The translations under genes and the position numbers were made by a program. The notes below the pieces were generated by a model. That model had not been told where the DNA came from and ran no database searches. It saw only the letters and a program-made list of their open reading frames with translations. Of a DNA stretch of 18,390 nt, positions 13,731-18,390 are shown one piece after another. The stretch comes from Chloroflexota bacterium. Lineage in GTDB: Bacteria > Chloroflexota > UBA6077 > CF-72. The DNA is taken from positions 1 through 18,390 of the forward strand of contig JAFAPL010000239.1 of the NCBI GenBank assembly GCA_019247135.1, read 5' to 3'. The stretch's first letter is position 1. Each line of letters starts with the position of its first letter.

Positions 13731-14741
13731 ATGGAATACCGCCAGCTCGGGCGGACCGGCGTGCAGGTCAGTGCCCTGTGCCTCGGCTGCATGATGTTCG
13801 GCCGCCGCACGTCCCCTGAAGATTCGTACCCAATCATCGATCGCGCCCTGGACGCCGGCCTCAACTTCGTCGATACGGCCAATGTCTACTCGCGCGGCGC
13901 AAGTGAGGAGATCACCGGAGAGGCGCTCAAGCGCAACGGCAAGCGCCAGCGTGTCGTACTCGCGACCAAAGTGCACGGTCGCATGGCTGACGATGACCCG
14001 AACGCCGCCGGCAACAGTCGGCGGCACATCGTGGCGGCGTGCGAGGCAAGTCTCAGGCGTCTGCAGACGGACTATATCGACCTGTATCAGATCCACCGAC
14101 CAGAGGCTCCGACACCCATCGACGAGACGCTGCGCGCCCTCGACGACCTGATCAGGTCGGGCAAAGTCCGTTACATCGGCACGAGCACGTTCGGCGCATG
14201 GCAAGTGGTCGAGTCTCTTTGGGCCTCCAAAGAGCTGGGCCTGAATCGTTTCGTGACCGAACAGCCGCCCTACAACATCCTGGACCGTCGCATCGAGCGT
14301 GAGCTGGTGCCGATGGCGCAAACGTTTGGGATCGGGCTGGTGCCGTGGAGTCCGATCGCCGGCGGTCTGTTGAGTGGCAAGTACCGTCGCGGCCAACCCC
14401 TGCCCGCTGACAGTCGTTATGCCACCGAAAACAACCCGAACTACAAATTCCGGCTCGTCGACGGAGTCTACGACGTCGTCGACCGGCTCGATGCCATGGC
14501 GCAGTCCAAAGACTGCACGATGGTCCAGCTTGCGGTCGCGTGGGTGCTGGCCCAGCCGGCGATCGCGAGTCCGATCATCGGACCGCGCACGATGGGTCAA
14601 CTGGAGGAGTATCTAGGCGCATCCTCGGTGAAGTTCGAGGCCGCGGATCTCGAAGCCATCGACGGGCTCGTCCCGCACGGTGGAATGGTCTCACCCTTTT
14701 ATCAGGCCGACTTCGGGCCGCATCCGAATCGCGTGTTCTGA
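13731..14741 (+). CDS. aldo/keto reductase
   Basis: This is an NAD(P)H-dependent (beta/alpha)8-barrel oxidoreductase of 336 residues. It starts with the classic MEYRQLGRTGVQVSALCLG. The full catalytic tetrad is visible: Asp48 and Tyr53 in FVDTANVY, Lys80 in ATKVHG and His122 in YQIHRP. The cofactor-binding end has PWSPIAGGLLSGKY, then AVAWVLAQPAIASPIIGPRTMGQLEE, as in the YajO/Kv-beta-like group. Substrates are likely aldehydes, ketones or sugars; none can be named. Two ATGs are adjacent (13728 and 13731); the second matches the usual family start, the first adds one Met. A longer open frame from 13554 overlaps the upstream gene and its extra residues are not family-like. It follows the luciferase-like gene by 65 bases in the same direction, so the two redox enzymes may be co-expressed. 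Confidence 0.92.
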   Translation: MEYRQLGRTGVQVSALCLGCMMFGRRTSPEDSYPIIDRALDAGLNFVDTANVYSRGASEEITGEALKRNGKRQRVVLATKVHGRMADDDPNAAGNSRRHIVAACEASLRRLQTDYIDLYQIHRPEAPTPIDETLRALDDLIRSGKVRYIGTSTFGAWQVVESLWASKELGLNRFVTEQPPYNILDRRIERELVPMAQTFGIGLVPWSPIAGGLLSGKYRRGQPLPADSRYATENNPNYKFRLVDGVYDVVDRLDAMAQSKDCTMVQLAVAWVLAQPAIASPIIGPRTMGQLEEYLGASSVKFEAADLEAIDGLVPHGGMVSPFYQADFGPHPNRVF

Positions 14742-14760
14742 CCGCGGCGCACCACAGGAG

Positions 14761-14769
14761 TGCGATAAT
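14761..14769 (+). promoter_or_regulatory. extended -10 promoter of plsY
   Basis: TGC-GATAAT is an extended -10 element (TGn plus a five-of-six -10 match), 21 bases before GTG 14791. Initiation near 14776 leaves a leader of about 15 bases with GAGG (14778-14781) as ribosome site. Nearly the same string, TGC-GATAAC, stands before the dehydrogenase at 18356. Confidence 0.5.
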
Positions 14770-14790
14770 GGGCGGTCGAGGCCATACCTG

Positions 14791-15411
14791 GTGGTCGATG
14801 TTGTCGTCCTGCTGGCGGTCGTAGCTGCCTACGGTGTGGGTTCGATCCCGTCCGGTTTCGTGTTGGCTCGGCGTGCGGGCCTGGACGATATCCGTAAGTA
14901 CGGCAGCGGCAACATCGGCGCGACAAACGTCCTGCGCACGCTCGGCTGGCGCGCCGCCGTGCCGGTTCTCGTCATCGACGCGCTGAAGGGCGCGCTTGGC
15001 GTTCTGATCGTTCGACTGGTCGGCGGCGCCCCGGAGTGGCAGGCGCTCGGCGGCATCCTGGCCATGGCCGGCCACATCTGGCCGTTCACGCTGAATTTCC
15101 GCGGCGGTCGCGGTGTGGCCACAGGCATCGGCGTCTTGTTCACGCTGGATCCGCTCGCCGGAGTGGTCGCCGTGCTTTCGTTTTTGCTGGTCGTGCTGAC
15201 GACTCGCTACGTCTCGCTCGGCTCGATCACTGCTGGCATTCCAGCTCTTGTCACGCTCTATTTACGCGGCGCTTCGCTGACGGAGCTCGTGGTGGTCGCG
15301 GTTGGAGTCGCCTTGATCATCTGGCGTCACGCACCGAATATTGCCCGGCTCCGCGCCGGTACCGAGAGCCGTTTCTCGCCTCGCCGATCGGCACCCGCGG
15401 CACCGCGTTAG
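14791..15411 (+). CDS. plsY: acyl-phosphate:glycerol-3-phosphate acyltransferase PlsY
   Basis: This is an integral membrane enzyme that transfers the acyl group of acyl-phosphate (made by PlsX) to glycerol-3-phosphate, giving lysophosphatidate, the first step of bacterial phospholipid synthesis. The 206 residues from GTG 14791 match the family length. The three conserved motifs are present: GSIPSGF in loop 1 followed by DIRKYGSGNIGATNVLRTLG, then the D..KG segment (VLVIDALKGALG), and GHIWPFTLNFRGGRGVATGIG. About seven membrane helices fit the known topology. The Lys/Arg-rich C-terminus is short. GTG 14791 is chosen because GAGG precedes it by 9 bases and the first helix starts right there. 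PlsX is not nearby, as is common. The next gene, a dehydrogenase, begins 6 bases after its stop, so they probably form an operon. Confidence 0.93.
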   Translation: MVDVVVLLAVVAAYGVGSIPSGFVLARRAGLDDIRKYGSGNIGATNVLRTLGWRAAVPVLVIDALKGALGVLIVRLVGGAPEWQALGGILAMAGHIWPFTLNFRGGRGVATGIGVLFTLDPLAGVVAVLSFLLVVLTTRYVSLGSITAGIPALVTLYLRGASLTELVVVAVGVALIIWRHAPNIARLRAGTESRFSPRRSAPAAPR

Positions 15412-15416
15412 ACGTC

Positions 15417-16298
15417 ATGCGAGAGCTGAACGGGAAGGTTGCGGTCATCACCGGCGGCGCCAGTGGCATGGGCCGCGCGTTCGCTCGGCGCTTCGCGCGC
15501 GAAGGCATGCGGATGGTCGTGGCCGACGTTGCCGCCGACGCCCTCGAGCAACTCACACGCGAGCTGAAATCTGCTGGACACGACGCCATTGGCGTGTTGA
15601 CCGATGTTTCTCGCGCCGAGGCCGTCGAGCACCTGGCGCGTGTAACACTCGATACCTACGGCGGAGTCCATCTGCTGTGCAACAACGCAGGAGTCTCCGG
15701 CGGACGTGGCCACGCTCGCTTCCACGTGTACGCCGATCCACCAGCCATCTGGGAGGCCACGTTGAACGACTGGCAGTGGATCACCGGTGTGAATTACTGG
15801 GGCGTTGCGCACGGCATCCGTGTGTTCGTGCCGATCATGCTCCAGCAGAACGAGGACGGCCATATCGTCAATACCGCATCCATCTCAGGACTGGTGCCCG
15901 GCGGAAACGTCTATGGCGCCACCAAGCACGCGGTCGTCAGCATGTCCGAATCGTTACGCATGGATCTGCAGCGCCGTGGGGCGTGGGGAAGGCTCGGCGT
16001 CACGTGTCTGTGTCCGACGCTGATCAACACCGACATCTACACGGGCTGGCGACATCGCCCCGAAGCTCTGCGCGACGAAGAGCCCGCGCCATCCGAGGCC
16101 GAGCTCGAGCGATTGCGCGGAGTGTACGCGACAGGTCTGCCACCGGAGCACGTGGCAGACCTGTTACTCGAGGCGGTTCTACAAAACGAGTTCTACGTCA
16201 TCCCGAACCATAGCGTCGACACGCGCATTCGCGAGCGGATGGAGGAAATTCTCAACCGCCGCGACCTGCACGTATCTCAGTCGACCAGCGCTGAGTAG
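15417..16298 (+). CDS. short-chain dehydrogenase/reductase (classical SDR)
   Basis: This is an NAD(P)-dependent oxidoreductase with a Rossmann fold, 293 residues from ATG 15417. The cofactor motif is TGGASGMG (12-19), Asp37 after the second strand suggests NAD(H) preference, and CNNAG follows at 88-92. The active site is Ser155 (NTAS), Tyr166 and Lys170 (YGATKH). It is longer than the 250-residue norm: there is an insertion of roughly 20 residues after NNAG (RGHARFHVYADPPAIWE, about 98-113) and a longer substrate loop and tail after PTLINTDIY. This resembles SDRs often annotated as acting on hydrophobic alcohols or sterols, but the substrate is not readable. It follows plsY by 6 bases without its own ribosome site. 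It ends 22 bases inside the convergent hydrolase gene. Confidence 0.9.
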   Translation: MRELNGKVAVITGGASGMGRAFARRFAREGMRMVVADVAADALEQLTRELKSAGHDAIGVLTDVSRAEAVEHLARVTLDTYGGVHLLCNNAGVSGGRGHARFHVYADPPAIWEATLNDWQWITGVNYWGVAHGIRVFVPIMLQQNEDGHIVNTASISGLVPGGNVYGATKHAVVSMSESLRMDLQRRGAWGRLGVTCLCPTLINTDIYTGWRHRPEALRDEEPAPSEAELERLRGVYATGLPPEHVADLLLEAVLQNEFYVIPNHSVDTRIRERMEEILNRRDLHVSQSTSAE

Positions 16299-17530
16299 AT
16301 CGTCGCCCGTAGCTCACGACGGATCGGATACGTTGACGATGGACGGAGCTGCGTGAGAAAGATCATGATCAGCCCGTCTTCATTCGGATTGACGAAGAAC
16401 GCCGTCGACGCCGCGCCGCCCCAGTAGTATTCACCCGGAGTGCCGATCAGCTGCGCCCTGGCGGGATCCAGCAGCATCGCGAAGCCGAGCCCGAAGCCGT
16501 GACCCTCGCGCTGCGTCTCACCTCCATTTTGAGCCATCGTCGCGAGATCCTGCCCGTCGGGCAGATGGTTCAACGTCATCAGCCGGATGGTGCGCGGCCC
16601 GATGATGCGGACTCCATCCAGTTCCCCGTCGTTCGCGAGCATACGACAGAAACGCAGATAATCCGCCGCCGTCGAGACCAGCCCGCCGGCTCCAGAGAAA
16701 TATGTGCGTTCGCGCGTGTACGAGCTGGTCTCCGGATCGTCGACGAGCTCGTAGCGCGGCATGCCGTTGCATGGTGCATAATTCGCCGCGAAGCGCTCCA
16801 CCTTTTCAGCTGGCAAGCCGAAGGCGGTATCGACCATTCCGAGCGGACCGAGAATCTGCTCCTGCAGGTAGCGATCGAATTTCTGACCCGAAATGACCTC
16901 GCACAGGTAACCCACGAGATCCGTTGAAATCCCATAAATCCAGCGTGATCCGGGATCGCACTGCAGCGGGATATGCCGCAACTTCCCGATCATGTCGGCC
17001 AATGTTCCGCTGGACTCCGAACCCTTGAGCCCTGCGCGACGGTACAGCTCTCCGATGGGTGAATCAGTATCGCGGGCGACCAGTCCAGACGTGTGCATGA
17101 GAAGATCGCGGATGGTCATCTCACGTGCCGGCTCGCGCACCGCGTACTGGTCGGCCGTGCCACCGGCAAACACCTTCTGGTCCTTCAGCTGCGGAATGAA
17201 TTTGCTTGCCGGATCGTCCAGCTGGAACAAGCCCTGTTCGTACAGCATCATCAATCCGACGCTCGCGATCGGCTTCGTCATCGAATAAAAGCGAAAGATC
17301 GCATCGGCTCGCATCGCTTTGCCGCGAGCGTCGTCCATCGAGCCGTACGTCTCGAAGTGCACGACCCTGTCGCGACGCGCGACCAGGCTGATCGCGCCCG
17401 GCAGCTTCTGCTCGTCGATATACCGCTGCACCAGGCGCTCGACATTGCGCAGTCGCGCCGACGATATCCCTACTTCTTCAGGCTCCGCTTCGACTTCAAC
17501 CGCGGTCTGGCGCCGCTCAGCAATAGCCAT
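16277..17530 (-). CDS. serine hydrolase, beta-lactamase class C/EstB-like
   Basis: This is a 417-residue protein of the penicillin-binding/class C beta-lactamase fold (family VIII esterase type). The nucleophile motif is S83-M-T-K86. The second motif is Tyr199 in WIYGISTDLVGYL, where class C enzymes have YxN. The third motif, KTG in beta-lactamases, is replaced by W370-G-G (EYYWGGAAS), as in EstB-type esterases. HTSG (146-149) and the PLGM.DTAF segment (229-237) are also family marks. The residues point to a carboxylesterase or amidase rather than an antibiotic-resistance enzyme. No signal peptide is visible, so it is probably cytoplasmic. ATG 17530 follows a 10-bp palindrome and a -10-like TAGCAT. 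It lies 55 bases downstream of a dehydrogenase in the same direction and overlaps the convergent dehydrogenase by 22 bases. Confidence 0.9.
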   Translation of the reverse strand: MAIAERRQTAVEVEAEPEEVGISSARLRNVERLVQRYIDEQKLPGAISLVARRDRVVHFETYGSMDDARGKAMRADAIFRFYSMTKPIASVGLMMLYEQGLFQLDDPASKFIPQLKDQKVFAGGTADQYAVREPAREMTIRDLLMHTSGLVARDTDSPIGELYRRAGLKGSESSGTLADMIGKLRHIPLQCDPGSRWIYGISTDLVGYLCEVISGQKFDRYLQEQILGPLGMVDTAFGLPAEKVERFAANYAPCNGMPRYELVDDPETSSYTRERTYFSGAGGLVSTAADYLRFCRMLANDGELDGVRIIGPRTIRLMTLNHLPDGQDLATMAQNGGETQREGHGFGLGFAMLLDPARAQLIGTPGEYYWGGAASTAFFVNPNEDGLIMIFLTQLRPSSTYPIRRELRATIYSALVD

Positions 17531-17540
17531 GCATCGATGC
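17531..17540. promoter_or_regulatory. 10-bp palindrome at the hydrolase start
   Basis: GCATCGATGC is a perfect palindrome abutting the ATG of the serine hydrolase. It overlaps a minus-strand TAGCAT box (17542-17537), 6 bases from the ATG. Palindromes of this size occur by chance, so the call is tentative. Confidence 0.25.
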
Positions 17541-17542
17541 TA
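17537..17542 (-). promoter_or_regulatory. -10-like box for the serine hydrolase
   Basis: The minus strand reads TAGCAT, 6 bases before ATG 17530, with GATAGC as an alternative register. It would give a leaderless transcript separate from that of the upstream dehydrogenase. Confidence 0.3.
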
Positions 17543-17554
17543 TCGCCGCTGTAG

Positions 17555-17571
17555 CACCTTGTGTGCAGGTG
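17555..17571. repeat. small hairpin between dehydrogenase and hydrolase genes
   Basis: CACCT (17555-17559) and AGGTG (17567-17571) form a 5-bp stem with a 7-base loop. It lies in the 55-base gap downstream of the minus-strand dehydrogenase. There is no T-run, so at most it slows or stabilises the message. A second short palindrome, GCACGTGC, lies at 17576-17583. Confidence 0.25.
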
Positions 17572-17585
17572 TGCCGCACGTGCTG

Positions 17586-18356
17586 CTAACTGGTCAGGCC
17601 GGCATCGACCAGGTGCACACTGCCCGTGATGTAGCTCGCGTCCGAGCTGAGCAGCCACGTCACCAGACTTGCCACCTCGTCAGGTGAGCCCAGCCGCTCT
17701 AATGGCACGCGCCGCTCGAATCCCGTGCGCGCCGCTGCCGGATCCGAGGGCGAGCGCGCCTGCATCAGCGCTTGGAGCATGCGTGTGTCGATGAAGCCGG
17801 GCGCCACCGCGTTCACGCGCACGCCAAACGCGCCTCCTTCGTGCGCCGCCGTTCGAGTGAGTCCGATCACCGCGTGCTTGGACGCGACGTATGGCGCCAG
17901 TCCCAGTCCGCCAGCGCGCAATCCCGCGACCGAGGCCGTGTTCACAATCGCTCCACCTCGACCCTGGCGCTGCATGACGCGGAGAACTTCGCGCAGTCCC
18001 AGAAAAACGCCACGCACGTTGACCGCCATGACGCGGTCAAAATCCGCGACGTCCGCATCGACGATATTCACGATGCGCCCCTCGATACCCGCGTTGTTGA
18101 AGAGCAGATCGATCTGCCCCAACTCCGCGGCTGTTCGGCGGACGTACTCCGCCACGTCATGCTCCTGCGTCACGTCCGCGACAATGGGCAGCGCCGAACC
18201 GAGCTCAGCTGCGACGCGCTCCAGTTGGCTTGCCTCTCGATCGACGAGCGCAACGCGCGCACCCTCACGCGTGAGACGGCGCGCCACCGCGCTGCCGATG
18301 CCGCCCGCCCCGCCTGTGACAATCGCGACCTGTCCCTCGAATCGCATCTCGGCCAT
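17586..18356 (-). CDS. short-chain dehydrogenase/reductase (classical SDR, FabG-like)
   Basis: This is a 256-residue classical SDR. The cofactor-binding motif is TGGAGGIG (14-21), Asp39 (LVDR) indicates NAD(H) preference, and NNAG lies at 87-90. The catalytic Ser142 is in NTASVAG, Tyr156 and Lys160 are in YVASKHA, and Asn113 is in AVNVRG. The C-terminal part has the FabG-like VNAVAPGFIDTRM and LGSPDEVASLVTWLLSSDASYITGSVHLVDAGL. The family oxidises or reduces alcohols and ketones; the exact substrate cannot be told. ATG 18347 would give a nine-base-shorter gene starting MRFEGQ, as many relatives do. ATG 18356 is kept because a TGC-GATAAC promoter lies 11 bases upstream. It probably leads a two-gene unit with the serine hydrolase, which could hydrolyse an ester whose alcohol this enzyme oxidises; that is only inference. 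Confidence 0.92.
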   Translation of the reverse strand: MAEMRFEGQVAIVTGGAGGIGSAVARRLTREGARVALVDREASQLERVAAELGSALPIVADVTQEHDVAEYVRRTAAELGQIDLLFNNAGIEGRIVNIVDADVADFDRVMAVNVRGVFLGLREVLRVMQRQGRGGAIVNTASVAGLRAGGLGLAPYVASKHAVIGLTRTAAHEGGAFGVRVNAVAPGFIDTRMLQALMQARSPSDPAAARTGFERRVPLERLGSPDEVASLVTWLLSSDASYITGSVHLVDAGLTS

Positions 18357-18367
18357 GCTGGACGGAC

Positions 18368-18376
18368 GTTATCGCA
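18368..18376 (-). promoter_or_regulatory. extended -10 promoter of the terminal dehydrogenase
   Basis: The minus strand reads TGC-GATAAC, 11 bases before ATG 18356. Initiation would fall about 5 bases before the start codon. It is almost identical to the promoter at 14761-14769. Only 14 more bases are visible upstream, so a -35 cannot be judged. Confidence 0.4.
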
Positions 18377-18390
18377 AAACGCTTGCTGCC

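Noticed and set aside
13716..14600. Minus-strand frame of 294 codons opposite the aldo/keto reductase
   Set aside because: The sense strand encodes a complete catalytic tetrad; the antisense translation shows no recognisable fold or start signal.
16277..17530. Reading the serine hydrolase as a beta-lactamase resistance gene
   Set aside because: The YxN and KTG motifs of class C beta-lactamases are not present (Tyr-Gly-Ile and WGG instead) and no export signal is seen, so an esterase is more likely.
1..18390. Defence system, biosynthetic cluster, prophage or mobile element
   Set aside because: I found no nucleases, transposases, integrases, reverse transcriptases, modular synthases, terminal repeats or tRNA attachment site. 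The genes are ordinary metabolic and transport families with matching base composition.

Overview
This is a GC-rich, densely coding bacterial chromosome segment with 18 protein genes, the first cut by the window edge. There are no RNA genes, no insertion sequences, no CRISPR array and no phage genes. I infer a soil or sediment type Chloroflexota bacterium, or a similar high-GC Gram-positive-like lineage. The grounds are a substrate-binding lipoprotein with a twin-arginine signal close to its N-terminus, an F420-type luciferase-like oxidoreductase, many transporters and short-chain dehydrogenases, and short intergenic gaps. No marker gene fixes the phylum.

Layout. (1) Positions 1-844, minus strand: a small DUF4267-like membrane protein, stop/start coupled to a GT39-like polytopic membrane protein that runs off the left edge. 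(2) Positions 926-6677, plus strand: an operon for a peptide/nickel-type (family 5) ABC importer (lipoprotein, permease B, permease C), followed by an HpcH/HpaI aldolase and an MFS transporter. No ATPase gene is present. A GC-rich palindromic repeat block lies between the lipoprotein and the first permease. (3) Positions 6712-8880: a MarR regulator divergent from a DHA2-type drug-efflux MFS, with a perfect 6-2-6 palindrome just before the efflux start codon. (4) Positions 8968-12017: a gamma-glutamyltransferase-family enzyme divergent from an EntS/MFS_3-type transporter. (5) Positions 12014-13665: a TetR regulator divergent from a luciferase-like (F420-type) oxidoreductase. (6) Positions 13731-16298, plus strand: an aldo/keto reductase, then PlsY (glycerol-3-phosphate acyltransferase) and a short-chain dehydrogenase. 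(7) Positions 16277-18356, minus strand: a short-chain dehydrogenase followed by an EstB-like serine hydrolase.

How the genes work together. The window reads as a set of small, separately controlled units for uptake, efflux and redox or hydrolytic handling of small organic compounds, plus one housekeeping lipid gene (plsY). Two units have the classical design of a local repressor divergent from its target (MarR/efflux pump, TetR/oxidoreductase). The ABC operon pairs import with a carbon-carbon lyase.

I see no clear undescribed multi-gene system. The points most worth a second look are: start-proximal -10-like boxes in front of many genes, suggesting leaderless or near-leaderless transcripts; the MarR operator, which implies a non-ATG marR start; the 17-bp palindrome in the ABC operon leader; the palindromic repeat block inside the ABC operon; and the GGT-family enzyme, whose known glutamate-binding residues appear replaced. 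All functions are read from sequence motifs by eye; no database search was possible.
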